A stretch of DNA of 5,089 bases from the NCBI GenBank assembly GCA_018901315.1, contig JAHIFA010000064.1:1-5089 (forward strand), given 5' to 3'. The first letter of the stretch is position 1, and the number at the start of each line of letters is the position of its first letter. The DNA comes from Nanobdellota archaeon. Lineage in GTDB: Archaea > Nanobdellota > Nanobdellia > Woesearchaeales > CG1-02-33-12. The notes below the pieces were generated by a model. The model had not been told where the DNA came from and searched no databases. It worked only from the letters and a program-made list of their open reading frames with translations. Positions 1 through 5,089 of this stretch are shown here, one piece after another. Made by a program: the position numbers and the translations under genes.

Positions 1-2591
1 ATAAGAAAGCGCTTGTGTTTACAGCAGATGGTGCAGGCGATGGGCTTTCATCTACAGTTAATATTGGAATTAATAATGATATCAAAAGAATTGCCTCTTC
101 AACATATTATGACAGCTTAAGCAATGTCCTGTACAGCGAGATAACACGCTATCTTGGAATGAAGCCATGGGAACACGAATTTAAATGTGTAAAAGGCGAT
201 ACTCCTGTACTTCTATCTGATGGCAGACTAGTAGAAATTAAGGAACTTTTTGAAAAAAACTTTAAAAAAGAGAATATAATTGAAAAAACCAAAGATGAAA
301 TTACTGTTAAGGCAAATAACCTAAAAGTAATGGGTTTTAATTCATCTTCTCTAAAAATTAAACCAGAAAATGCAAAATATGTTTATCGAAAAAAGTTTAA
401 TGGCTTATTATATGAAATTACAACACATTCTGGAAGAAAAGTAGTTGTTACTAATATCCATAAATTCCAAACTATCAAAGATGGCTTTGTTGTTGAAAAA
501 CAGGCAAAAGAATTGACAAAAAAGGATTACATTGCAATTCCAAAGAAACTAAATATTAATGAAACTAAAATTAAAAATGAATATGCTATCTCAAATTTTT
601 TGGCTGGAATGATCTCAGAAGGATGGGAAGATTACAGACCAGAAAAAGGAACAGACCTTTTCTATTTTGCCAATAATTCAAATGTGCTTCATGCTAAGTT
701 CCAGCAGTCATGCTCAAAACTATTTGGAGTAAAACCTAATTTGTATACCTATAAGGATCAAACTCCCATCTCAAGGCTCTCACTTCTCAAACACAGAAAA
801 AAATTAGCGGAGATTGGTTATGAAAAAAATCTGTCAGAAAACAAAAAAATTCCTAATACTATTATGAAAATGTCAAAATTGGGTGCATCTGAATTTCTTA
901 AGATGTTCTGTGATTGTGATGGAGGAGTTATTAAAAACAAGAGTGGCGGCTCAAGCATCAATTTTACTACAATTAGCAAGGATGTTGCAAACAAAATAAA
1001 TTATTTATTGCTACGTTTTGGTATTGTATCAAGAAATGGTTTTTATAAAACAAGAGCCACAAACAGCAAAAAGAAAGCAATAAGATGGGCTTATGTAATA
1101 AAAGTGATGGGAACTGAGAATATTAAAAGATTTCTTGATAATATAGGTTTTATTACTAAAGAAAATAATGATAGAGCAAAGGATATAATCTTTGATAATC
1201 CGAATACACACATTGATGTGATTCCTTGTGTGAATCTGTTTAAAGAATTATACAAGAATAAAGTTATTGGAATTAAAGATTATCTAACTTATTATCATGA
1301 CTGCAAGCAAAATAAGAATATTTCAGTGAATAAATTAAAGAGATTTTTAACTAAAAACAATGACAACGACAGAAGGATAAAACAATTAAAATTGCTTGCT
1401 GACTCTGATGTCTTCTGGGATAAAATAAAAGATATTAAAAAAATCAAGTTAAATGATTATGTTTATGATATTTATGTACCAAAAACCCATACTTTTATTG
1501 GCGGATTTGGGGGCATTGTATTGCATAATACAATGGGAATGGCACCATATGGCAGGGCAGAATATTGTATTGATGAAGTCAGAAAGATAATAAGAATTAA
1601 TCCAAGAAACCCGCTTGAGTTCCAGAATATGACAGGAGCATGCGGTGTTTACATACAGAAAAAATTAATTAAAATGCTTGCTGGCCAGAGGTTTGATAAT
1701 ATATCTGCTGCCTGCCAGCTGTATTTTGAGGAATTAATGGAAAAATGGGTAAGGGCTGCTATTAAAAAAACAGGCATACATGATGTTGTGTTTGCAGGGG
1801 GCTCTGCACTTAATGTCAAGGCAAATAAAATTATCAGGGAGATGCCTGAGGTTGATTCTGCTTTTTTCTATCCTGCTTCTGATGACAGCGGAACACCTGT
1901 TGGATCTGCCTTGGAGGCTTACAACAGGTATTGCGAAGCAAACGGGATAAAGCCAGTCAGAAAAGAAGTAAAAGATATTTATTATGGAATGGAATATTCA
2001 AATGATTATGTTAAGGATTTATTGAAGAAGAAAGGGTTATTGAAAAAGGCAAGCTTTATTGACAACATTGACGAAGAGATTGGAGAGATGATTGCCAAAG
2101 GAAACATAATTGCAAGATGCACTGGCCGTGTTGAATGGGGTCCAAGAGCTCTTGGCAATAGAAGCATACTAGCTGATCCTAGGGATTTGAAGGTTATTGG
2201 AAAGATTAATTTTGCAATCAAGCAGCGTGATTTCTGGATGCCTTTTGCAGTTTCTATTTTAGAGAAAAGAATGAAGGATTATCTTATTGATGCTAAATTT
2301 GCCCCTTATATGATAGAGGCCTTTGACACAACTGAAAAGGTTGATGACATAATTGCAGGAACACATCCATTTGACAAGACAGCAAGGCCACAGACAGTAA
2401 ATGAATGGAATCCAAGCTATAAGAAGATAATCGAGGCCTTTGAGGCCAAGACAGGCATAGGTGCTGTTCTTAATACTTCTTTTAACCTGCACGGCTATCC
2501 ATTGATTGGAACTCCAGATGTGGCCATAAGCACTCTGGAAAACAGCGGTTTGAAATGGCTGGCCCTGGGCAATTATCTGATTAAGAAGTAA
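1..2591 (+). CDS. Carbamoyltransferase (NodU/CmcH/TobZ family) interrupted by an intein; 5' end outside window
   Basis: Members of this family transfer a carbamoyl group from carbamoyl phosphate, via carbamoyl-adenylate, to a hydroxyl of a sugar, antibiotic or nodulation-factor-like acceptor. They are cytosolic, with a Kae1-like N-terminal domain and a YrdC-like C-terminal domain. The frame is open from base 3, and the first visible residues (KKALVFTADGAGDG) are already the mid-domain Asp-Gly-x-Gly-Asp motif. Perhaps 130-190 residues are therefore missing upstream, and the GTG at 15 is not the real start. After removal of the intein, the junction reads HEFK-TMGMAPYG, the conserved family motif. 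Later motifs, numbered from the GTG at 15, are FAGGSALN (593-600), YPASDDSGTPVGSA (619-632), GRVEWGPRALGNRS (704-717), the Arg-Pro-Gln motif (791-793) and LNTSFN (819-824). The gene ends in GNYLIKK, typical for the family. The acceptor cannot be inferred, since no sugar-biosynthesis gene is visible. Confidence 0.93.
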   Translation, partial: KKALVFTADGAGDGLSSTVNIGINNDIKRIASSTYYDSLSNVLYSEITRYLGMKPWEHEFKCVKGDTPVLLSDGRLVEIKELFEKNFKKENIIEKTKDEITVKANNLKVMGFNSSSLKIKPENAKYVYRKKFNGLLYEITTHSGRKVVVTNIHKFQTIKDGFVVEKQAKELTKKDYIAIPKKLNINETKIKNEYAISNFLAGMISEGWEDYRPEKGTDLFYFANNSNVLHAKFQQSCSKLFGVKPNLYTYKDQTPISRLSLLKHRKKLAEIGYEKNLSENKKIPNTIMKMSKLGASEFLKMFCDCDGGVIKNKSGGSSINFTTISKDVANKINYLLLRFGIVSRNGFYKTRATNSKKKAIRWAYVIKVMGTENIKRFLDNIGFITKENNDRAKDIIFDNPNTHIDVIPCVNLFKELYKNKVIGIKDYLTYYHDCKQNKNISVNKLKRFLTKNNDNDRRIKQLKLLADSDVFWDKIKDIKKIKLNDYVYDIYVPKTHTFIGGFGGIVLHNTMGMAPYGRAEYCIDEVRKIIRINPRNPLEFQNMTGACGVYIQKKLIKMLAGQRFDNISAACQLYFEELMEKWVRAAIKKTGIHDVVFAGGSALNVKANKIIREMPEVDSAFFYPASDDSGTPVGSALEAYNRYCEANGIKPVRKEVKDIYYGMEYSNDYVKDLLKKKGLLKKASFIDNIDEEIGEMIAKGNIIARCTGRVEWGPRALGNRSILADPRDLKVIGKINFAIKQRDFWMPFAVSILEKRMKDYLIDAKFAPYMIEAFDTTEKVDDIIAGTHPFDKTARPQTVNEWNPSYKKIIEAFEAKTGIGAVLNTSFNLHGYPLIGTPDVAISTLENSGLKWLALGNYLIKK
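186..1529 (+). other. Intein, 448 aa, with LAGLIDADG homing endonuclease
   Basis: This in-frame element self-splices from the carbamoyltransferase precursor. It begins with Cys1 (CVKGDTPVLLSDG, block A). Block B carries T-N-I-H at intein residues 89-92. Block C is FLAGMISEG (138-146), with Glu145 at the catalytic acidic position. Block E is FLKMFCDCDG (237-246), with Asp245. Block F is YDIYVPKTHTFIGG (427-440). It ends in His447-Asn448, and the first C-extein residue is Thr. All residues needed for splicing (Cys1, block B Thr/His, penultimate His, terminal Asn, Thr+1) are present, and both endonuclease motifs keep an acidic residue, so splicing and DNA cleavage both look possible. The DNA is visibly more A-rich than the flanking host gene, with many Lys and Asn codons, which fits independent acquisition. 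The boundaries come from the blocks plus the uninterrupted family motif left when the intein is removed. Confidence 0.95.
2569..2591 (+). repeat. 23-nt segment at the carbamoyltransferase 3' end, matched at 4084-4106
   Basis: The last codons of the carbamoyltransferase, including its stop, match 4084-4106 in direct orientation at 21 of 23 positions. Here the sequence encodes a family-typical C-terminus. At the second site it overlaps the end of a minus-strand gene. The sequence is AT-rich, so some of the similarity may be chance or convergence. Confidence 0.5.
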
Positions 2592-2652
2592 TCTTACCCT
2601 TTAAATTTCATTTTCAAAAGTAAAGGGTAAAAAGTTAACAGCAAAGAAATAA
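2586..2652 (+). repeat. Direct repeat flanking the ATPase gene, copy A
   Basis: The core 2586-2634 matches 4027-4076 at about 44 of 50 aligned positions with one 1-nt gap. Both cores start aagtaatctt and end gggtaaaaag. Similarity appears to resume at 2640-2652 (agcaa then agaaataa), where copy B has 11 extra bases between the two blocks. The repeat begins over the carbamoyltransferase stop codon and ends just before the palindrome in front of the ATPase promoter. Confidence 0.8.
2596..2628 (+). terminator. Hairpin inside repeat copy A, probable 3'-end signal of the carbamoyltransferase gene
   Basis: A perfect 8-bp stem forms between 2596-2603 (ACCCTTTA) and 2621-2628 (TAAAGGGT), with a 17-nt loop that holds a tiny tttt-c-aaaa stem. 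It lies 5 nt after the stop codon. The T-rich stretch from 2600 to 2614 resembles archaeal T-tract terminators. The T-tract is within the hairpin rather than after it, so the terminator role is inferred from position. Confidence 0.45.
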
Positions 2653-2655
2653 TTC

Positions 2656-2678
2656 TATTGTTATTGGCAATAACAATA
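2656..2678. promoter_or_regulatory. Palindrome just upstream of the ATPase TATA box, possible operator
   Basis: Two perfect 10-bp inverted arms, tattgttatt (2656-2665) and aataacaata (2669-2678), flank a GGC centre. The palindrome abuts the BRE/TATA region of the ATPase promoter. The right arm recurs exactly at 2704-2713, on the start codon. A dimeric regulator could bind here, but no regulator gene is visible, so the role is inferred. Confidence 0.5.
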
Positions 2679-2680
2679 CA

Positions 2681-2690
2681 TTTATAAATA
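2681..2690 (+). promoter_or_regulatory. TATA box of the ATPase gene
   Basis: The sequence tttataaata is a near-ideal archaeal TATA box, preceded by an A-rich BRE-like stretch. It is centred about 27 nt upstream of the ATG at 2713, so transcription should start at or next to the start codon, giving a leaderless mRNA. No Shine-Dalgarno sequence precedes the ATG. Confidence 0.75.
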
Positions 2691-2703
2691 GGCTGATATT
2701 ACT

Positions 2704-2713
2704 AATAACAATA
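2704..2713 (+). repeat. Third copy of the operator-like 10-mer, on the ATPase start site
   Basis: The sequence aataacaata is identical to the right arm of the palindrome at 2656-2678 and lies 35 bp further on. It ends on the A of the ATG, where a leaderless transcript would begin, so a protein bound here would cover the transcription start. This reading is inferred from position. Confidence 0.45.
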
Positions 2714-4002
2714 TGAATATATCAATATTAAATCCATGGTGGGAAAACAAGGAAGCAATCCATAATGATAAGCATATAAAAGAGCTTTCTAACTTTAAAT
2801 ATGTATATCACCCCAGTATGTTAAATGAAAAATTTGAAAAGGGCAGCATATACACAATAAGGGGCCCAAGACAAATAGGAAAAACTACTTTTCTGAAGCT
2901 TGTTATCAGGGAAAAGTTAAAAAATATCCCAAAAGAGAGCATTTTTTACTGGTCCTGCGATAATATAAATTCAAAAAATGAATTAATAGGGCTTATCAAT
3001 GAATATGCTGATTACTGCAGGGTCAAGGAAGTAAAACCAGAATTCATACTGCTTGACGAAATTACAAACATAGAAGAATGGCAAAAAGCAATAAAATTTG
3101 TTGTAGATAACAATATTGTTGAAGGAATCTGCTTTATACTTACTGGATCAAATGCAATTGACTTAAAAAAAGGCACAGAAAGGCTGCCAGGAAGGCGTGG
3201 CAAACATGGAAAAGATATTTTTTATATGCCTCTTACATTCAGGGAGTATGTCAGGATGGTTAATCCTGCATGGTTTGAAGAGCATAAGGCAGACTCATAT
3301 AATAAGCTGAGATACAGCAGCAGTAAATTAAAGATACTTTTTGAAAGGTACTTAATTACAGGTGGAATTCCGCTGGTTATCAATGAATATGAGCTAAACA
3401 GGGAAATTCCAAACTATATTTATGAGTTATATTACTCATGGATTATTGGTGATATTTTAAAGGAAAGAAAAAATGAGCAGACATTAAAAGAGATTGTAAA
3501 GAGCATATTGATTTGTTACAGCACGCCAATAAGCTGGGATTCCCTGGCAAAAAGGTCGTCTGTAAAAAGCCATCTTACTGTCAGTTCATATTTTGAGCTG
3601 CTTTCAAACCTGCTTGTTATATTTGGCTGCTTCTTTTTTGACGTGAGCCATAACAATGTAAATTACAACAAGAACAAAAAAATATATTTTTATGACCCTT
3701 TTATTATTGAAATGTTTTCTAAAAAACTAAACCTTTCTGTTGACAAGGGGAAAATCGTTGAAGGAATTGTTGCATCTAACATCAAACAAAAGAACATCCT
3801 TGAAGATGTTTATTTCACAAAGATTAAAAAAGAAACAGATTTTGTTTTTATGGATAAAAAAGCCATAGAAGTTAAGTATCAGAATACCATTTCAAAAGAG
3901 GATTTTGCCAACAGGAGTTATTTCAGGGATTTTAATGTTTTATCTAAAAATGTATCTGAAAAGAATGTAATTCCTGTTTATGTTTACCTATTTCTTGAAT
4001 AA
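2713..4002 (+). CDS. AAA-family ATPase with C-terminal DUF4143 / PD-(D/E)XK-like domain
   Basis: The 429-aa protein has the order of the AAA_14 (PF13173) plus DUF4143 (PF13635) family. Walker A is GPRQIGKTT (51-59), Walker B is FILLDE (111-116), and a sensor-1-like LTGSN lies at 143-147. These are followed by the family's Arg-rich RLPGRRGK (158-165) and PLTFREY (173-179) segments. The DUF4143 part opens with YLITGGIPLV (213-222). Its C-terminus holds Glu350, Asp376 and E-V-K (386-388), an arrangement like the PD-(D/E)XK nuclease fold, though activity is not established for the family. It lacks signal peptide and membrane segments, so it should be cytosolic. The length is normal and the gene looks intact. 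The ATG at 2713 is supported by the TATA spacing and the early conserved residues. Such ATPases are often multicopy in archaea and their biological role is poorly known. The flanking repeats suggest that this gene arrived as a unit. Confidence 0.88.
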   Translation: MNISILNPWWENKEAIHNDKHIKELSNFKYVYHPSMLNEKFEKGSIYTIRGPRQIGKTTFLKLVIREKLKNIPKESIFYWSCDNINSKNELIGLINEYADYCRVKEVKPEFILLDEITNIEEWQKAIKFVVDNNIVEGICFILTGSNAIDLKKGTERLPGRRGKHGKDIFYMPLTFREYVRMVNPAWFEEHKADSYNKLRYSSSKLKILFERYLITGGIPLVINEYELNREIPNYIYELYYSWIIGDILKERKNEQTLKEIVKSILICYSTPISWDSLAKRSSVKSHLTVSSYFELLSNLLVIFGCFFFDVSHNNVNYNKNKKIYFYDPFIIEMFSKKLNLSVDKGKIVEGIVASNIKQKNILEDVYFTKIKKETDFVFMDKKAIEVKYQNTISKEDFANRSYFRDFNVLSKNVSEKNVIPVYVYLFLE

Positions 4003-4036
4003 TTAAAATGTGGTTGGTTAGTCAATAAGTAATCTT

Positions 4037-4070
4037 GCCCTTTAAATCCCATTTTTCAAAAATAAGGGGT
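4037..4070 (+). terminator. Hairpin inside repeat copy B, probable terminator between convergent genes
   Basis: The arms 4037-4044 (GCCCTTTA) and 4063-4070 (TAAGGGGT) form an 8-bp stem that includes two G-U pairs in + strand RNA. The loop contains ttttt-c-aaaaa, a small inner stem. It is the 3' boundary of the + strand ATPase gene. Read on the minus strand, the region is also T-rich downstream of the 46-aa gene, so it may end both transcripts. This is inferred from position and composition. Confidence 0.45.
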
Positions 4071-4083
4071 AAAAAGGCCATAA

Positions 4084-4106
4084 GCAATTATTTGATTAAG
4101 AAATAA
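4084..4106 (+). repeat. Second copy of the 23-nt segment seen at 2569-2591
   Basis: This stretch matches the carbamoyltransferase 3' end at 21 of 23 positions in direct orientation, and lies 7 nt after the core of repeat copy B. It contains the stop codon of the minus-strand 46-aa gene. It may be a remnant of a duplicated carbamoyltransferase end or part of the longer direct repeat. Confidence 0.45.
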
Positions 4107-4228
4107 GCCACCAGATTAACAAGGCCAAGCGCAATTGGATAAAGCAGATATATCTTAAAGCCATTAACAAGAATACCTGTCAGTGAAAACACAATCAGGC
4201 CAAGGGCAACAGCAATTATGAGCCACAT
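4088..4228 (-). CDS. Small membrane protein, 46 aa, two predicted helices
   Basis: I do not recognise this protein. The ATG at 4228 opens a 46-aa frame made almost entirely of two hydrophobic segments, roughly residues 2-20 and 26-44, joined by a short VNGFK turn and ending in a Lys. It starts 10 nt after the stop of the upstream membrane protein on the same strand, so the two are probably co-transcribed. The turn (Gly-Phe) and a following L-Y-P resemble helices 3-4 of that neighbour (GF at 123-124, LYP at 133-135), which hints at a shared hairpin design, but the similarity is weak. The frame stays open upstream inside the neighbour; I chose the ATG after the neighbour's stop because the hydrophobic protein begins there. 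There is no strong ribosome binding site. It could also be a broken-off C-terminal part of the neighbour. Confidence 0.55.
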   Translation of the reverse strand: MWLIIAVALGLIVFSLTGILVNGFKIYLLYPIALGLVNLVAYFLIK

Positions 4229-4238
4229 TCCAAATGTC

Positions 4239-4760
4239 TTATTTTTTCTTTTTTGCAAAGAATTTAAGTGCCTGACAGCAGATAGTGCCCTGTTTGCAAT
4301 GTATGCATGCAAGCTTTCCATAGATAACCTGGTTAAGGCAGACCCATGAAAAAACAGGATAGAGCATTGCAATTAAGATTAAAACATCAAAACCCCTTGA
4401 GATAAGGAGGGCTACTCCTATAGCTAATGGAATAAGGACCACAAGAAGCTGAGGAATAAGATCCTTAAAATTAAGCTCTCTTTCACCAAATTTTTTAGGG
4501 TTGCCTTTTTTGAAAAATATTGATGCTATTGCGCCTTTGCCAAAAGCGCACAATCTGCCATAATAACAGCAGGATGTGCATGCATTTTTATAAAGCTGGA
4601 ATTCAAGAATAAGAAGGTATATCATATACAAAATTCCGGTAATCATGCTCAGCTTGAACATTATGTATGCTCCTGCAACATAAACAGCAAGCATTAGAAT
4701 ATTTATAACAACAACCATCCAAAAAGGATATTTTTCATATATCTTTGGCCCCTCTTTCAT
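4239..4760 (-). CDS. Cys-rich integral membrane protein with four predicted helices, function unknown
   Basis: The 173-aa protein has four hydrophobic segments at about residues 13-35, 38-57, 101-120 and 124-146. After each helix pair comes a Cys cluster. The first has Cys61, 64, 65 and 71 (ACTSCCYYGRLC); the second has Cys152, 155, 161 and 162 (ACIHCKQGTICC). Both contain C-x2-C-x6-C, and both share C-x2-G-x-[L/I]-C, so the protein looks like two copies of a helix-hairpin plus Cys-loop unit. Lys-rich stretches follow both clusters (84-90 and the FAKKKK tail), so by the positive-inside rule both should face the cytoplasm. Metal or Fe-S binding, or thiol chemistry, is possible but unproven. 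I do not recognise a named family. The ATG at 4760 fits the minus-strand TATA box about 26 nt upstream. The 46-aa membrane gene follows closely, probably in the same operon. Confidence 0.8.
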   Translation of the reverse strand: MKEGPKIYEKYPFWMVVVINILMLAVYVAGAYIMFKLSMITGILYMIYLLILEFQLYKNACTSCCYYGRLCAFGKGAIASIFFKKGNPKKFGERELNFKDLIPQLLVVLIPLAIGVALLISRGFDVLILIAMLYPVFSWVCLNQVIYGKLACIHCKQGTICCQALKFFAKKKK

Positions 4761-4781
4761 ACAATAGTGTTTTTTGTCGGC

Positions 4782-4791
4782 CTTTAATAAG
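4782..4791 (-). promoter_or_regulatory. TATA box of the membrane-protein operon (minus strand)
   Basis: Read on the minus strand, this is cttattaaag, preceded by an A-rich BRE-like stretch. Its centre is about 26 nt upstream of the ATG at 4760, the same spacing as at the ATPase gene, so a leaderless transcript is expected. Confidence 0.55.
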
Positions 4792-4830
4792 TTTTCTTTT
4801 TTAGATTAAGTTAGCTAAAGCAATGGGAAA

Positions 4831-4842
4831 AATACTTATATT
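4831..4842 (+). promoter_or_regulatory. TATA-like box of the right-edge gene
   Basis: The sequence aatacttatatt follows an A-rich gggaaa stretch and is centred about 25 nt upstream of the ATG at 4862. The spacing suits a leaderless archaeal promoter. It is divergent from the minus-strand promoter at 4782-4791, with about 100 bp between the two start codons. Confidence 0.55.
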
Positions 4843-4861
4843 CTAACATATTAGGCTGATT

Positions 4862-5089
4862 ATGGAAGATAAATATCAAAAAGGATCTGCTGATTCTAAG
4901 CCTTATTATGTTGTTGATGAAGAATCTGGAAAATTAATGCCCATATATTTTCCTGCAGATGCTGTAATGCCCAAAGCAAGACCTGGCGTAAAGGCAGGCA
5001 ATCCTCTTCTTGATGAAATAAATGAAGAATTAAGAAAGGAAAACATAATAGAAAAGATGAAAAGGCTATACAAAATAAATAGTCTTGCA
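4862..5089 (+). CDS. Unrecognised protein, 5' part only (76 aa visible, runs off the window)
   Basis: An open frame starts at ATG 4862 and stays open to the last base. The product begins MEDKYQKGSADSKPYY. Residues 1-35 are polar with several aromatics. A Pro/Gly-containing linker follows (MPKARPGVKAGNP, about 36-48). From about residue 49 the sequence is highly charged and probably helical (LLDEINEELRKENIIEKMKR). No signal peptide or membrane segment is visible, so a soluble cytosolic protein is likely. I do not recognise the family. The start is supported by the TATA-like box 25 nt upstream and the absence of an earlier in-frame start with better context. The gene is divergent from the membrane-protein operon. 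Confidence 0.65.
   Translation, partial: MEDKYQKGSADSKPYYVVDEESGKLMPIYFPADAVMPKARPGVKAGNPLLDEINEELRKENIIEKMKRLYKINSLA

Larger units (their letters stand above)
4027..4106 (+). repeat. Direct repeat flanking the ATPase gene, copy B
   Basis: The core 4027-4076 matches copy A at 2586-2634. The extension 4083-4106 contains agcaa and agaaataa, separated by 11 bases absent from copy A. It starts 24 nt after the ATPase stop and runs into the last codons of the minus-strand 46-aa gene, so it lies between convergent genes. Confidence 0.8.

Noticed and set aside
15..17. GTG at 15 as the start of the carbamoyltransferase.
   Set aside because: The frame is open upstream to the window edge, and the residues before it (KKAL) belong to the conserved motif leading into TADGAGDG, so the gene starts outside the window.
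1029..1211. Minus-strand open frame of 60 codons within the intein.
   Set aside because: It lies wholly antisense to a well-supported coding region and shows no promoter or recognisable motif. The same applies to antisense frames at 2006-2221, 2259-2492 and 3012-3203.
4242..4254. A AAA AAG slippery heptamer (minus strand, 4254-4248) near the end of the Cys-rich gene, as a programmed -1 frameshift fusing it to the 46-aa frame.
   Set aside because: A -1 shift leads to a stop after about ten codons (ending ECGS). The 46-aa frame is +1 relative to the gene, so the heptamer does not join them.
4229..4372. Upstream extension of the 46-aa minus-strand gene to a start at 4372 (94 aa).
   Set aside because: The extra residues lie inside the Cys-rich membrane gene in another frame and look like out-of-frame translation. 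The hydrophobic protein begins at the ATG at 4228.
4811..4818. Palindrome ttagctaa upstream of the right-edge gene's TATA box.
   Set aside because: Only 8 bp with no extension of the arms and no second copy, so it is not supportable as an operator.
4852..4860. 9-mer taggctgat shared with 2689-2697, both between a TATA box and a start codon.
   Set aside because: It sits at different distances from the two start codons (15 nt versus 1 nt) and is short enough to be chance in two promoter regions.

Overview
The window looks archaeal. The DNA is AT-rich and the proteins are rich in Lys and Asn. Each of the three visible gene starts that opens a transcription unit has a TATA-like box about 25-27 nt upstream and no Shine-Dalgarno sequence, which is the layout of leaderless archaeal transcripts. 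The first gene carries an archaeal-type LAGLIDADG intein. A DPANN-type lineage (Woesearchaeota/Pacearchaeota-like) is my best guess, but it is inference; no rRNA or marker gene is present to settle it.

Layout. Positions 1-2591 (+) hold the 3' part of a NodU/CmcH/TobZ-type carbamoyltransferase, cut at its 5' end by the window. A 448-residue intein (186-1529) interrupts it exactly before Thr in the conserved K-T-M-G-M-A-P-Y-G motif. A short intergenic stretch follows, with a hairpin-forming repeat (copy A), a 10-bp-arm palindrome and a TATA box. Next is a 429-aa AAA_14/DUF4143-type ATPase (2713-4002, +), followed by a second, diverged copy of the hairpin repeat (copy B). On the minus strand are a four-helix Cys-rich membrane protein (4760-4239) and, 10 nt downstream, a 46-aa two-helix membrane protein (4228-4088). 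A divergent promoter region of about 100 bp separates this pair from the start of an unrecognised + strand gene (4862 to the window end).

How the parts relate. I see no pathway joining the carbamoyltransferase, the ATPase and the membrane proteins. The ATPase gene, with its own palindrome and promoter, sits between two direct repeats of about 67-80 nt. It looks like a cassette placed between the end of the carbamoyltransferase gene and the convergent membrane-protein operon. The points most worth checking are the intein in a carbamoyltransferase active-site motif, the repeat-bounded ATPase cassette with its possible operator, and the duplicated Cys-motif membrane protein. No CRISPR array, tRNA, rRNA or insertion sequence was seen.
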